Below are positions 7,010 to 16,143 of a stretch of 64,000 bases of DNA, piece by piece. Both the position numbers and the translations under genes were made by a program. Where the stretch lies: contig NZ_SHKS01000002.1 in the NCBI RefSeq assembly GCF_004217285.1, forward strand, positions 1 through 64,000. Reading direction: 5' to 3'. The notes under the pieces are model-generated. The model was given only the letters and a program-made list of their open reading frames with translations, was not told the DNA's origin and ran no database searches. Within the stretch, counting starts at the first letter, position 1, and every line of letters starts with the position of its first letter. Source of the DNA: Streptomyces sp. BK239. GTDB taxonomy: Bacteria > Actinomycetota > Actinomycetes > Streptomycetales > Streptomycetaceae.

Positions 7010-9103
7010 TCAGATGCGACGCAGACGGACAACCGTCGCATCCAGGTCACCGCGCAGTCCCGTACGCAACCCGTGATGCAACAGCACCGCCCCTCGGTGC
7101 ACTTCGCCCGTTTCGAGGCATTCGTACGACGCCTTCGGGTCCAGGCCGCGCAACCGCACCGCCGGCGCCGGCTCACCGTAGCGCTGCGCCTGGAGCCAGG
7201 CGAGGACGACGCTCTCGTCCCCGCGCACGTACTGCACCGCGCTCAGGCCGCCCTCGGGGGCGCGCAGCCGGTGGAGGTCGCCGTGCTGGACGAGGGGCCG
7301 GATCTCCTTGTAGAGATCCACCCAGCGCCGGGCCTCGGCGAGTTCCTCCTCGGTCCACTCGGACAGGTCGCCGCCGACGCCGAGCACTCCCGCCATCGCG
7401 CTGACGAACCGGAACCGCAGCGAGCTGACGCGGCCGTTGAGCTGGGTGTTGGGGCTGTCGGTGACCCAGGCGGCCATCACCCGCGCGGGGTGGACCTGAC
7501 TGAAGCCGTGCTGGATGGCGAGCCGGTCCAGCGGGTCGGTGTTGTCGGAGGTCCACACCTGGTCGGTACGGCTCATGATCCCGAGGTCGATCCGCCCGCC
7601 GCCGCCCGAGCAGGACTCGAAGGCGACACCGGGGTGCGCCTCCCGCAACCGGTCCAACAGGGCGTACAAGCCGCGCACATGGTCCACCCAGAGCCGCTGC
7701 GGATACGGGTCGTCCGGCCAGCCGGCGTCGGTGAAGCAGCGGTTGAAGTCCCACTTGACGTAGTCGACGGGCGCACTGGACAGCAGGGTGTGGAGCCGCT
7801 GCCAGAGGTACTCCTGAACGTCCTCGCGGGCGAGGTTGAGGACCAGTTGGTTGCGCAGTTCCGTCCGCTTGCGTCCCGGCTGGAACTGCACCCAGTCGGG
7901 GTGCGCCCGGTACAGGTCGCTGTCCGGGTTGACCATCTCGGGCTCGACCCAGATGCCGAACTGCATGCCGAGCGCGTGCACGTACTCGGCGAGCGGCTTC
8001 AGGCCCTTGGGGAAGCGGTCGGGGTTGGGCGTCCAGTCGCCGAGCCCCGCGTGGTCACCGGTGCGCGCGCCGAACCAGCCGTCGTCGACCACGAACAGCT
8101 CGACGCCGACGGCCGCGGCGCGGCGGGCGAGGGTGGCCTGCTGCTCCTCGGAGATGTCGAAGTAGGTGGCCTCCCAGGAGTTGAACAGCACCGGCCGGTC
8201 GCGCTCGGCGTCGGGGATCACGTGGGCGCGCTGGTAGGCGTGCCAGGCGCGGCTGGCGCCCCCGAAGCCCTCGTCGGTCCACAGGCCGGCGAAGACGGGC
8301 GTGGTGAAGTCCTCGCCGGGCGCGAGCAGCAGCAGGCCCGAGTCGTCGTGGCCGGCGCCGCCGGTGATCTGCACGCGCGCGTCGGGCAGTTGGGCGACGG
8401 AGATCCGCCACGACCCGGACCAGCCCAGGGCACAGCCGTAGACCTCGCCGCGCTCCTCGGTGGCGTCGGCGTCCAGGGCGACCCAGGGCAGGTGCTGGTG
8501 GCCGGTGTGGCCGCGGCGGCTGCCGATGACCTTCTCGCCGTAGGTGAGGGGCGCGCGGGTGAGCCGGGACTCCGCGGCCCAGCGGCCGTGCAGCTGGGAC
8601 AGCCGCCAGCCGTCGCGGTCGGGGAGCGTCCAGACGGCGGAGTCGGCGCGCAGCAGCTCCAGCGGCTCGTCGCCCTGCCCACCCTCGTGACGAAGGGTCG
8701 CCCAGCGCTCCACGACGTCGCCGCGCATCCGGTAGTGCAGGGTGACGGCCAGTGGGCCGTCGCGGAAGCGCAGCCTCAGCTCGTCGCCCTCCTCGCCGCC
8801 GTCCGTCTCATGGCCGACGAACGTCCACTCGGTGCCGCGCCGTCCGGTGGTGCGTACCGACAGGGCGGGCCGCACGAAGCGGGCCCCGCCCTCCACGGGG
8901 TACTCCTCGCGGCCGTCGAGGGGGGATTCGAAGGCCCAGTAGTCCGGCAGCGGGCGCACGGCGAGCGCCTGCGCGTCGGCGAGCTCGATCCGGGGGCCCC
9001 AGTGCAGGTGCACGAGCTCGTCGGACTCGGTGACATGGACGGCGTAGCTGCTGGCGGGGCCGGAGAGGAGCCAGGTACGGCCGTCGGCGTCGGACTCGGG
9101 CAT
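7010..9103 (-). CDS. GH36 alpha-galactosidase
   Basis: This 697-residue glycoside hydrolase releases terminal alpha-galactose from raffinose-type sugars or galactomannan. It has an N-terminal beta-supersandwich (to about 310), a (beta/alpha)8 barrel with the nucleophile in DYVKWDFNR (about 465) and SCSGGGGRIDLG (about 520), and the acid/base Asp in TSDNTDPLDR (about 540). There is no signal peptide, so it acts inside the cell on imported sugars. I chose the ATG at 9103 because GTGGGGG precedes it; an in-frame start at 9136 would add 11 residues. A LacI-like palindrome lies at 9158-9178. Confidence 0.93.
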   Translation of the reverse strand: MPESDADGRTWLLSGPASSYAVHVTESDELVHLHWGPRIELADAQALAVRPLPDYWAFESPLDGREEYPVEGGARFVRPALSVRTTGRRGTEWTFVGHETDGGEEGDELRLRFRDGPLAVTLHYRMRGDVVERWATLRHEGGQGDEPLELLRADSAVWTLPDRDGWRLSQLHGRWAAESRLTRAPLTYGEKVIGSRRGHTGHQHLPWVALDADATEERGEVYGCALGWSGSWRISVAQLPDARVQITGGAGHDDSGLLLLAPGEDFTTPVFAGLWTDEGFGGASRAWHAYQRAHVIPDAERDRPVLFNSWEATYFDISEEQQATLARRAAAVGVELFVVDDGWFGARTGDHAGLGDWTPNPDRFPKGLKPLAEYVHALGMQFGIWVEPEMVNPDSDLYRAHPDWVQFQPGRKRTELRNQLVLNLAREDVQEYLWQRLHTLLSSAPVDYVKWDFNRCFTDAGWPDDPYPQRLWVDHVRGLYALLDRLREAHPGVAFESCSGGGGRIDLGIMSRTDQVWTSDNTDPLDRLAIQHGFSQVHPARVMAAWVTDSPNTQLNGRVSSLRFRFVSAMAGVLGVGGDLSEWTEEELAEARRWVDLYKEIRPLVQHGDLHRLRAPEGGLSAVQYVRGDESVVLAWLQAQRYGEPAPAVRLRGLDPKASYECLETGEVHRGAVLLHHGLRTGLRGDLDATVVRLRRI

Positions 9104-9157
9104 CAAACCCCCACTGATTCGAACAGGTGCGATCAATCGCCGACATCATCCGACGTG

Positions 9158-9178
9158 GACGTTCGCTGAGCAAACGTC
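9158..9178. promoter_or_regulatory. LacI-family operator upstream of alpha-galactosidase
   Basis: GACGTTCGCT-G-AGCAAACGTC is a 21-bp palindrome with one mismatch and the AACGT-type core of LacI/CcpA-like sites. It lies 55 bp upstream of the galactosidase start. No LacI regulator is encoded in the window, so the repressor must be elsewhere. Confidence 0.65.
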
Positions 9179-9501
9179 AGGGGGTGCGCTTCACCCGTGG
9201 ACGCCGGGACAGCAGCGGCAGCACTCCGTGGACGGTGCGGATTCGTCGCCGGGTGCGGGGTCGTCGTGGCTCGTCGCGCGGTTCCCCGCGCCCCCGAGGC
9301 CCGCGGCGCGTGAGCCGAGCCTCGTGGGTGGCTGTTCGGGCCTTGGAGGGTAGGGGGTGCGGGTCGTGGGAAGCGGTGGGCTTCGGCCTGTGGTGGTGGG
9401 GGGTGGACGGCTGCCGGGGGTGTGAATCGATGTCGTATCGTCAAGGAAGTTCCGTCGGTCACCGAGCCGCGCCGGCGGGGACCGACCGGGAGGGAGCCCC
9501 C
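9179..9501. other. Spacer between alpha-galactosidase and phosphatase genes
   Basis: No convincing gene in 323 bp. It contains a variant of the common Streptomyces intergenic motif (GCGCGGTTCCCCGCGCCCCC, 9276-9295), also seen as a full hairpin at 40119-40163. It presumably also carries the phosphatase promoter. Confidence 0.5.
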
Positions 9502-10299
9502 GTGACGCAGCAGATCCCGTCGACCGAGCCCGAGCTGGCCGGGGTGCGCAACTTCCGCGACGTGGGCGGTCTGCCGACCACCGACGGCCGCAAGGTGCGG
9601 CACGGCGTGCTGTTCCGCAGCGGCCACCTCGCGCACGCGACCGGCGAGGACGCCGCGTTCCTGGCCACCCTCGGCCTGCACACCGTCTTCGACTTCCGCA
9701 ACGCGGCGGACCTCAGGCTGGAGGGCCCGGACGTCGAGCTGCCGGGCGTACGCAACGTGAACCTGCCGCTGTCCGACCCGGCGGACGGCGCGGAGTTCTG
9801 GAAGATGGTCCGGGACGGCGACATCGAGCAGCTGCGCCAGATCCTCGCCGACGGCAAGGCCGCCGGCCGGATGATCGCCTCCTACCGCTCGATCATCACG
9901 CAGCGCACGGCCGAGCACTCCCGGGTGCTGCACGCGCTGGCCGAGGACAGCGTCCCCGTGCTGATGCACTGCGCGGCGGGCAAGGACCGCGCCGGACTGT
10001 CCGTCGCGGTGACGCTGCTCGCGGTGGGTGTGGAGCGCGACGCGATCCTCGCCGACTACCTGGAGTCCAACGCCAAGCACCGCCGCTACAAGGTGCGCCG
10101 CAGCGGCACCTCCGCGGACGCCTACTCCCCGGAGGTCATGGAGCTGCTCGGCCCCCTGTTCGACGCCCGCGCGGAGTACCTCTCGGCGGCGCTGGAGACC
10201 ATCGAGACGACCTGGGGCGGCGTCGACCCCTACCTGGAGCAGGGGCTCGGGCTCTCGGAGCAGACCCGGGAGCGGCTCCGGGAGCGGCTCCTCGACTGA
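9502..10299 (+). CDS. Tyrosine/serine protein phosphatase, PtpB/IphP-like
   Basis: This 265-residue protein carries the Cys-based phosphatase loop HCAAGKDRAG (about residues 155-164), in which Cys is the nucleophile and Lys-Asp-Arg mark the PtpB/IphP branch. The family dephosphorylates Tyr, Ser/Thr or phosphoinositides. The N-terminal NFRDVGGL motif is also typical. The GTG at 9502 with GGGAGGGAG upstream gives the family's usual length; the frame is open further upstream but the extra part is low-complexity. It is cytoplasmic and stands alone. Confidence 0.9.
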   Translation: MTQQIPSTEPELAGVRNFRDVGGLPTTDGRKVRHGVLFRSGHLAHATGEDAAFLATLGLHTVFDFRNAADLRLEGPDVELPGVRNVNLPLSDPADGAEFWKMVRDGDIEQLRQILADGKAAGRMIASYRSIITQRTAEHSRVLHALAEDSVPVLMHCAAGKDRAGLSVAVTLLAVGVERDAILADYLESNAKHRRYKVRRSGTSADAYSPEVMELLGPLFDARAEYLSAALETIETTWGGVDPYLEQGLGLSEQTRERLRERLLD

Positions 10300-10331
10300 G
10301 GGGCCCTCGCGCCGCCCTCCGGGCGGCCCCG

Positions 10332-10451
10332 CTACTTCGCGCCGACCTCGAACAGCAGCCAGATGAACGCGGCGAGGACGTGTCCCACGGCGATGTAGAT
10401 GATCAGACGGATCCAGATCCCGCGCGGGAACCTCTCCTCGATGTCACTCAT
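10332..10451 (-). CDS. DUF6126-like single-pass membrane miniprotein
   Basis: A 39-residue protein, MSDIEERFPRGIWIRLIIYI followed by a hydrophobic stretch ending FEVGAK. It has one transmembrane helix (about residues 14-33) preceded by a charged N-terminus. Its ATG overlaps the regulator stop in an ATGA, so translation should be coupled. From memory, such DUF6126 miniproteins accompany cupin-XRE regulators in streptomycetes. A membrane anchor or sensor partner for the regulator is speculative. Confidence 0.8.
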   Translation of the reverse strand: MSDIEERFPRGIWIRLIIYIAVGHVLAAFIWLLFEVGAK

Positions 10452-11077
10452 GACGTCTCTCCAGGGGTGGGGCCGAGGCACAGGGCGGCCGTCGGGCTCT
10501 GCAGCAGGGTGTGGACGAAGAGCAGGTCGACCCCGTCGGGGTCGCGGGCCGCGATGCGGTGCGGGGTCAGCGAGTCGAAGTGGGCGCTGTCACCCGGCCC
10601 GAGGCGGTGGGTGGCGTCACCGAGCCGGAGCACCAGCCGGCCGCGCAGGACGTGCAGCCACTCCTCGCCGGGGTGGACGCGCACGATGTCGCCCTGGGAG
10701 CCGTGGGGGACGTGGACGCGCAGGGCCTGCATGCCCCGCCCGGACGCGCCGGCCTGCCAGTACGTCCAGCCGCCCGCGCGGGTCGGTTCCATGTCGTCGG
10801 CGCGCACCACGGCGTCCCGGTCGGCGGCCGTCTCGCCGAGCAGGTCGGAAACCGTCGTACCGTAGACGCGGGCGAGTGCCAGCAGCATGGGCAGCGAGGG
10901 TTGTCGCCGCCCGGTCTCCAGGCGGGAGAGATGGGCGGGCGAGAGCCCGGCGGCGCGGGCCGCGGCCTCCAGGGTGAGACCGGCCAGGCGGCGCAGGGAG
11001 CGCAGCCGCGGCGCGACGACCGGCAGGACGTCGCCATCGCCCCCGCCCTCGCCGGGTTCGGCGTCGGAGGGTGTCAT
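10448..11077 (-). CDS. XRE-family regulator with C-terminal cupin sensor
   Basis: 209 residues. The helix-turn-helix occupies about residues 24-80 (LRRLAGLTLEAAARAAGLSP, LSRLETGRRQPSLPMLLALA). A single cupin_2 domain follows (about 115-200, VHPGEEWLHVLRGRLVLRLG, GDSAHFDSLTPHR). Cupin-XRE proteins sense small ligands and often autoregulate. The gene follows hpnO after 59 bases containing two palindromes (11098-11132) that are good candidates for its own operator. It may control the end of the hopanoid operon or only itself and DUF6126. Confidence 0.88.
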   Translation of the reverse strand: MTPSDAEPGEGGGDGDVLPVVAPRLRSLRRLAGLTLEAAARAAGLSPAHLSRLETGRRQPSLPMLLALARVYGTTVSDLLGETAADRDAVVRADDMEPTRAGGWTYWQAGASGRGMQALRVHVPHGSQGDIVRVHPGEEWLHVLRGRLVLRLGDATHRLGPGDSAHFDSLTPHRIAARDPDGVDLLFVHTLLQSPTAALCLGPTPGETS

Positions 11078-11097
11078 GCCTCCATTCAGCCCGAGTT

Positions 11098-11132
11098 TTG
11101 CCTCTGCGGCAAACTTCTTGCCTCAGAGGCAA
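11098..11132. promoter_or_regulatory. Paired 15-bp palindromes, candidate XRE operators
   Basis: TTGCCTCTGCGGCAA (11098-11112) and TTGCCTCAGAGGCAA (11118-11132) share TTGCCTC and GGCAA. The second is a perfect palindrome around one base. Their centres are 20 bp apart, about two helical turns on the same DNA face. They lie between the hpnO stop (11137) and the regulator start (11077). Confidence 0.7.
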
Positions 11133-11136
11133 AGCC

Positions 11137-12522
11137 TCACCGCTCGGTGACCGCCTGCTTGACGAGGGTCTTGCCGAAGTCCCACATCAGCCCGCCCCCG
11201 TTGTGCGCGTCGTCCATCACCTCGGTGAAGGCGGCGACGAACCGGTCGACCTCCCGCTCCCCGATGACGAGCGGCGGGATCAGCTTGATCACCTCCAGGT
11301 GGTCGCCGGAGACCTGGGTGAGGATCCGGTGCCGCTGGAGCAGCGGTACGACCACCATCTGGGCGAACAGCCCCTTGCGGGCGGCCTGGAGCATCGCCCA
11401 CCGGCTCCGCAGCTTCAGCGACTTCGGCCGGCCGAACTCGATGCCGATCATCAGCCCCCGGCCGCGGACGTCGGCGAGCAGCTCGTACTCGCCGGTGAGC
11501 GCCGCCAGCCGCGACTTCAGCAGCTCGCCGGTGGCGCGGGCGTTGGCGACGATCTGCTCGTTCTCCATGACCGACAGCACGGCGAGGCCGGCGGCCATGG
11601 CCTGGGCGTTGGACCCGAAGCTCGCCGAGTGGACCAGCACCCGGTCCATGGAGGAGTAGACCTTCCTGAAGATCCAGTCCTTGCCGAGGGTGGCTCCGAC
11701 CGGCACATAGCCGCCGGAGAGGGCCTTCGCCACGCACACCAGGTCGGGTTCGACGCCGTCCTCGTGCTGGTGGGCGTAGAAGTCGCCGGTGCGGCCCAGG
11801 CCCGTCTGCACCTCGTCGGCGACGAGCAGCGCCTTGTGCCGGTGCAGGAGTTCCTGGGCGGCGCGCAGATAGCCGGGCGGGGCCTCGTGCACGCCCTTGC
11901 CCTGGATCGGCTCGACGATCAGTGCGGCGACGTCGCCCTTGGCCAACTCGCGGGCGAGGGCGTCGAGATCACCGAGGGGCACGGCCGTGTCGGGCAGCAG
12001 CGGGGCGAAGCCGTCGCGGAAGCCGGACTCGCCGTTGACGGACAGGGAGCCCGTGGTCAGTCCGTGGAAGGCGTGGTCGCAGTAGAGGACGCGGGGTCTG
12101 CCGGTCGCGTAGCGGGCGAACTTCAGCGCGGTCTCGACGGCCTCCGTGCCGCTGTTGCCGAAGAACACGCGGTCCAGGTGCGGGCTGTGGGCGAGGAGTC
12201 TCTCCGCGAGCAGTCCCGGCAGCGGCTGGCAGTCGAAGCGGGTGAGGTCGGCGAGCTGCGCGTCGAGCACGTCGTGCAGCGCCCGGCGGACGACGGGATG
12301 GTGCCGGCCCAGCCCCATCACGCCGAACCCGGCGAGCATGTCGAGGTAGTCGTGCCCGTCGGCGTCCCAGAAGTAGGCGCCCTCGGCTCGCTCGTAGACC
12401 TTGTCGAAGCCGATGGTGTGCAGCATGCGCGGCAGCTGGTGGTTGAGGTACCTGTCGTGCAGTGCGTAGCGTTCGGCTCCGCGCTCGGCCAGGAGCGCGC
12501 CGAGGTCGAACTCCTTGCTCAT
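11137..12522 (-). CDS. hpnO: Class III aminotransferase, hopanoid side-chain (HpnO-like)
   Basis: A PLP-dependent aminotransferase of 461 residues. In hopanoid clusters the HpnO enzyme converts the ribosylhopane-derived aldehyde to aminobacteriohopanetriol. Class III features are clear: [15 protein letters not shown] (PLP phosphate site, about 125), [42 protein letters not shown] (Asp binding the pyridine N) and [15 protein letters not shown] with the Schiff-base Lys (about 275). The ATG overlaps the dxs stop (ATGA). The family also includes ornithine aminotransferases; the operon context decides the call. Confidence 0.88.
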   Translation of the reverse strand: MSKEFDLGALLAERGAERYALHDRYLNHQLPRMLHTIGFDKVYERAEGAYFWDADGHDYLDMLAGFGVMGLGRHHPVVRRALHDVLDAQLADLTRFDCQPLPGLLAERLLAHSPHLDRVFFGNSGTEAVETALKFARYATGRPRVLYCDHAFHGLTTGSLSVNGESGFRDGFAPLLPDTAVPLGDLDALARELAKGDVAALIVEPIQGKGVHEAPPGYLRAAQELLHRHKALLVADEVQTGLGRTGDFYAHQHEDGVEPDLVCVAKALSGGYVPVGATLGKDWIFRKVYSSMDRVLVHSASFGSNAQAMAAGLAVLSVMENEQIVANARATGELLKSRLAALTGEYELLADVRGRGLMIGIEFGRPKSLKLRSRWAMLQAARKGLFAQMVVVPLLQRHRILTQVSGDHLEVIKLIPPLVIGEREVDRFVAAFTEVMDDAHNGGGLMWDFGKTLVKQAVTER

Positions 12523-14417
12523 CGGCTCTCCTTGACCGGACCGGCGAGGTCCCTGACGGCGGCGCTCGCACCGATCCGTCCGGCGATCTCGACGGGCGTG
12601 AGGCCGATGTCGGCCAGCACTTCCGAGCGTTTGGCGTGGGCGAGGAACTGCTCGGGGATGCCGAACCGCCTTACCGGCACGTCGACTTCGGCGTCGCTCA
12701 ACGCCAGGGCCACGGCCGAACCGACGCCCGCGGCACGGCTGTTGTCCTCGACGACGGCGACGAGCCGGTGCGCGGCGGCGAGTTCGGGCAGCGCCGGGTC
12801 GACGGGCTTGACCCACCGCGGGTCGACCACCGTGCAGTGGACACCGCGTGCCGCGAGCAGTTCGGCGGCCCGCAGGCACACCGGCGCCATGACGCCGACC
12901 GCGACCAGCAGCACGTCAGGGCGTTCGCCCCGGCGCAGCACGTCCATGCCGCCCACCCGGTCGACGGCGGGGACGGACGGGCCGACGGACTCCTTAGGGA
13001 AGCGCACCAGGGTGGGCGCGTCGTCGACGGCGACGGCCTCCCGCAGCTGGGCGCGGAGCTGGTCGGCGTCGCGGGGCGCGGAGATCCTCAGGCCGGGGAC
13101 GACCTGGAGGACGGACATGTCCCACATGCCGTTGTGGGAGGCCCCGTCGACGCCGGTCACCCCAGCCCGGTCGAGGACGAACGTGACCCCGCAGCGGTGC
13201 AGGGCCACGTCCATCAGCAACTGGTCGAAGGCGCGGTTGAGGAAGGTGGCGTAGACGGCGACGACGGGGTGCAGTCCGCCGGTGGCGAGGCCGGCGGCGC
13301 TCACGGCGGCGTGCTGTTCGGCGATGCCGACGTCCCAGACCCGGTCCGGGAAGCGCTCGGCGAACGGGCCGAGGCCCACCGGGTGCAGCATGGCCGCGGT
13401 GATCGCCACGACGTCGTCGCGTTCCTCGCCGATGCGTACGATCTCCTCGCCGAACACGGACGTCCAGGAGGGGCCGCCGGCCGGTACGAGCGGCGCGCAG
13501 GTCAGGGGGTCCATCACGCCGACGGTGTGGAAGCGGTCCTCCTCGTGGGCGAGGGCGGGTTCGCAGCCGCGGCCCTTCTCGGTGAGGCAGTGCACCAGCA
13601 CCGGGCCGTGGAAGCGCTTGGCGCGCCGCAGCGCGGACTCGACGGCCCCGATGTCGTGCCCGTCGATCGGGCCGACGTACTTCAGGCCGAGGTCCTCGAA
13701 CATGCCCTGCGGGGCGAACGCGTCCTTGAAGCCCTTCTTCGCGCCGTGCAGGGACTCGTAGAGCGTGGGGCCGACGACAGGGGTCCGCTGCAGGACGTCC
13801 TTGCCCCAGGCGAGCACCTTCTCGTAGCCGTCGGTGGTGCGCAGGGCGGCCAGGTGGTTGGCCAGGCCGCCGATGGTCGGCGCGTAGGAGCGTTCGTTGT
13901 CGTTGACGACGATGATCAGCGGCCGGTCCCTGGCGGCGGCGATGTTGTTGAGCGCCTCCCAGGCCATGCCGCCGGTGAGCGCGCCGTCGCCGACGACCGC
14001 CACGACGTGCCCCGTCTCACCCAGCACCTGGCGGGCCTTGGCCAGTCCGTCGGCCCAGCCGAGTGCGGTGGAGGCGTGGCTGTTCTCGATGACGTCGTGC
14101 TCGGACTCCTCGCGGGAGGGGTAGCCGGACAGGCCGCCCTTGCCGCGCAGCTTGGAGAAGTCCTGACGGCCGGTCAGGAGCTTGTGGACATAACTTTGGT
14201 GGCCGGTGTCCCACAGGATGCGGTCGGCCGGAGAGTCGAAGACGCGGTGGAGCGCGACGGTCAGCTCCACCACGCCCAGGTTGGGGCCGAGGTGCCCGCC
14301 GGTGCGGGCCACCGCGTGCACCAGGAACTCCCTGATTTCGTCGGACAGTTCACCGAGTTCCGCCTCGGACAGCGCCTTCAGGTCACGCGGTTGCCGGATG
14401 TTCTCCAGGATGGTCAC
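12519..14417 (-). CDS. dxs: 1-deoxy-D-xylulose-5-phosphate synthase
   Basis: First enzyme of the MEP isoprenoid pathway, condensing pyruvate with glyceraldehyde-3-phosphate. 632 residues, normal length. ThDP domain: [16 protein letters not shown] (about 150) with the metal/ThDP motif and GHQSYVHK. The transketolase-like Tyr/His domain has [10 protein letters not shown] (about 365, catalytic Glu). GTG start at 14417 with GAGAGGGGG upstream. It lies 56 bases after hpnH. This is probably a second DXS dedicated to hopanoid supply, since streptomycetes usually carry another elsewhere (recollection). Confidence 0.95.
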   Translation of the reverse strand: MTILENIRQPRDLKALSEAELGELSDEIREFLVHAVARTGGHLGPNLGVVELTVALHRVFDSPADRILWDTGHQSYVHKLLTGRQDFSKLRGKGGLSGYPSREESEHDVIENSHASTALGWADGLAKARQVLGETGHVVAVVGDGALTGGMAWEALNNIAAARDRPLIIVVNDNERSYAPTIGGLANHLAALRTTDGYEKVLAWGKDVLQRTPVVGPTLYESLHGAKKGFKDAFAPQGMFEDLGLKYVGPIDGHDIGAVESALRRAKRFHGPVLVHCLTEKGRGCEPALAHEEDRFHTVGVMDPLTCAPLVPAGGPSWTSVFGEEIVRIGEERDDVVAITAAMLHPVGLGPFAERFPDRVWDVGIAEQHAAVSAAGLATGGLHPVVAVYATFLNRAFDQLLMDVALHRCGVTFVLDRAGVTGVDGASHNGMWDMSVLQVVPGLRISAPRDADQLRAQLREAVAVDDAPTLVRFPKESVGPSVPAVDRVGGMDVLRRGERPDVLLVAVGVMAPVCLRAAELLAARGVHCTVVDPRWVKPVDPALPELAAAHRLVAVVEDNSRAAGVGSAVALALSDAEVDVPVRRFGIPEQFLAHAKRSEVLADIGLTPVEIAGRIGASAAVRDLAGPVKESR

Positions 14418-14473
14418 GCTCGGGCCCCCTCTCGTTGCGTACGGCTGCTCTCACGGCGCCGGCCGGCCCGCCC

Positions 14474-15496
14474 TCACTCCCGGTTGCCGGAGACGGTCTC
14501 GCGCATCGCGCGCAGCGACTCCTTCAGCGAGCCCATGGTGGCGAGGACGGCGGTGGGCTCGTAGCCGCAGTGGGCCATGCAGTTGGCGCAGCGCGGGTCC
14601 TTGCCGCGGCCGTAGCGGTCCCAGTCGGTGTCCTCGACGAGCTCGCGGTACGTGGGCACGTATCCGTCGCTCATCAGGTAGCAGGGCCTCTGCCAGCCGA
14701 ACAGGGAGTAGTTGGGGATCGCCCAGGCGGTGCAGGGGAAGTCGACCCTGCCTTCGAGGAAGTCCAGGAAGAGCGGGGAGTGGTTGAGCCGCCAGCGGCG
14801 CCGGTTGCCGCCCGCGAAGGCCTTCCTGAACAGCTCGCGGGTCTGTTCCACGCCGAGGAAGTGCTCCTGGTCGGGGGCCTTCTCGTAGGCGTACGCGGGC
14901 GAGATCATCATCTCGTCCACCTTGAGGTCGTCGTTGAGGAAGTTGAGCACCTCGACGATGGTCTGCGGGGTGTCGGTGTTGAAGAACGTGGAGTTGGTGG
15001 TGACCCGGAAGCCGCGCCGCTTGGCCTCCTTGATCGCCGCCACGGCCTCGTCGAAGACGCCCTCCTTGGCCACCGACTCGTCGTGGCGTTCGCGCAGTCC
15101 GTCGATGTGCACGGCGAAGGCGAAGTAGGGGGACGGGCTGAACCGGTCCATCTTCTTGCGCAGCAGCATCGCGTTGGTGCAGAGGAAGACGTACTTCCGT
15201 CTCGCCACCAACTGCCGCACGATCTCGTCGATGTGAGGGTGCATCAGCGGTTCGCCGCCGGCGATGGAGACCATCGGGGCGCCGGATTCGAGCACCGCTC
15301 CCACGGCCTGGGCGACCGGCATGCGCTGCTTGAGCACGCCCGCCGGATGCTGGATCTTCCCGCAGCCCTCACACTTGAGGTTGCAGGCGAAGAGGGGCTC
15401 CAGCTCGACGATGAGCGGGAACTTGTCGCGTTTGCGGAGCTTTTGTTCAGCCAAGTATGTAGCGACCTTGATGGACTGGCGCAGCGGCATGGCCAT
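14474..15496 (-). CDS. hpnH: Adenosyl-hopane transferase (radical SAM)
   Basis: Adds the 5'-deoxyadenosyl group to diploptene, giving adenosylhopane, the first side-chain step. 340 residues; radical-SAM cluster CNLKCEGCG (CxxxCxxC) near residue 37, SIAGGEPLMHP near 79, and an HpnH-type C-terminal Cys-rich segment (CANCMAHCGYEPTA). The ATG at 15496 with GGAGGTGAG is preferred over an in-frame start at 15535 that would overlap hpnG. The spacing to hpnG is 5 bases. Confidence 0.94.
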   Translation of the reverse strand: MAMPLRQSIKVATYLAEQKLRKRDKFPLIVELEPLFACNLKCEGCGKIQHPAGVLKQRMPVAQAVGAVLESGAPMVSIAGGEPLMHPHIDEIVRQLVARRKYVFLCTNAMLLRKKMDRFSPSPYFAFAVHIDGLRERHDESVAKEGVFDEAVAAIKEAKRRGFRVTTNSTFFNTDTPQTIVEVLNFLNDDLKVDEMMISPAYAYEKAPDQEHFLGVEQTRELFRKAFAGGNRRRWRLNHSPLFLDFLEGRVDFPCTAWAIPNYSLFGWQRPCYLMSDGYVPTYRELVEDTDWDRYGRGKDPRCANCMAHCGYEPTAVLATMGSLKESLRAMRETVSGNRE

Positions 15497-15501
15497 CTGG
15501 C

Positions 15502-16143
15502 TCACCTCCGGGGGAGCAGCACGTTTCGGTGCCATTCGAAGAATGCAGGCAGGACGGAGCGAAGGACGCGGAAAGCCGATATTCCACCGCGCACCGTGCC
15601 GATCCGGACGAGTTCATGTTCAGGAGCGTCCACGACCACCCGGACGGCCGCAACCGGGCGCATCGAAGCGCGGAGGGCGCTCAGGAGCGTGGCCGCGGAC
15701 TCCATGTCGGCGGCGATCGCGCCGGTGCCGAGCAGGTCGGAGCGCTCCGGGCCGCGCACCACGTGGTCGGAGCCGGTCAGCGGGCCGGTGTGGACGGTGC
15801 GGCCGGGCAGGATGCGGGTGAGTTCCTTGACGAGCAGTTCGGTCCCCACGCACGCCACGGTGCCGCGCGGGTCGCGGGTCTCCTCGGCGACGACCAGGTC
15901 GCCGGGGTGCATTCCGGGGGCGAGTCCGGCGCAGAAGCCGGTGGCGATGACCGCCGCCCCGCCGAGCGGCGCGCCCGACAGGGCATGGGTGACGGAGCGT
16001 TCGGCCGCCTTCGGTCCCATCCCGGTGCGCAGGACGGTGACCGGCCCGCCGGCCCCGCCGCGGTCGCCCATGCGCAGGGCGAGGTGCTCGATGCCGAGGG
16101 CGCAGGCGATCAGCAGCGGGGCGGAGGCGGGCCGTGCGTTCAT
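15502..16143 (-). CDS. hpnG: Hopanoid nucleosidase/phosphorylase HpnG
   Basis: Removes adenine from adenosylhopane to give ribosylhopane. A 213-residue member of the nucleoside-phosphorylase (PNP_UDP) fold, with ATGFCAGLAPGMHPGDLVVA (about 68-87) and AADMESAATL (about 145-154), the acidic motif binding the ribose. The start ATG at 16143 overlaps the shc stop by one base (TGATG), so the two are coupled. A stand-alone phosphorylase is unlikely in this operon. Confidence 0.9.
   Translation of the reverse strand: MNARPASAPLLIACALGIEHLALRMGDRGGAGGPVTVLRTGMGPKAAERSVTHALSGAPLGGAAVIATGFCAGLAPGMHPGDLVVAEETRDPRGTVACVGTELLVKELTRILPGRTVHTGPLTGSDHVVRGPERSDLLGTGAIAADMESAATLLSALRASMRPVAAVRVVVDAPEHELVRIGTVRGGISAFRVLRSVLPAFFEWHRNVLLPRR

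Noticed and set aside
9127..9501. N-terminal extension of the phosphatase frame
   Set aside because: Arg/Gly/Ser low-complexity composition; the strong ribosome site and family length support GTG at 9502.
11071..14564. Long plus-strand open frames over hpnO and dxs
   Set aside because: Both underlying minus-strand genes have complete catalytic motifs; the plus frames have none.
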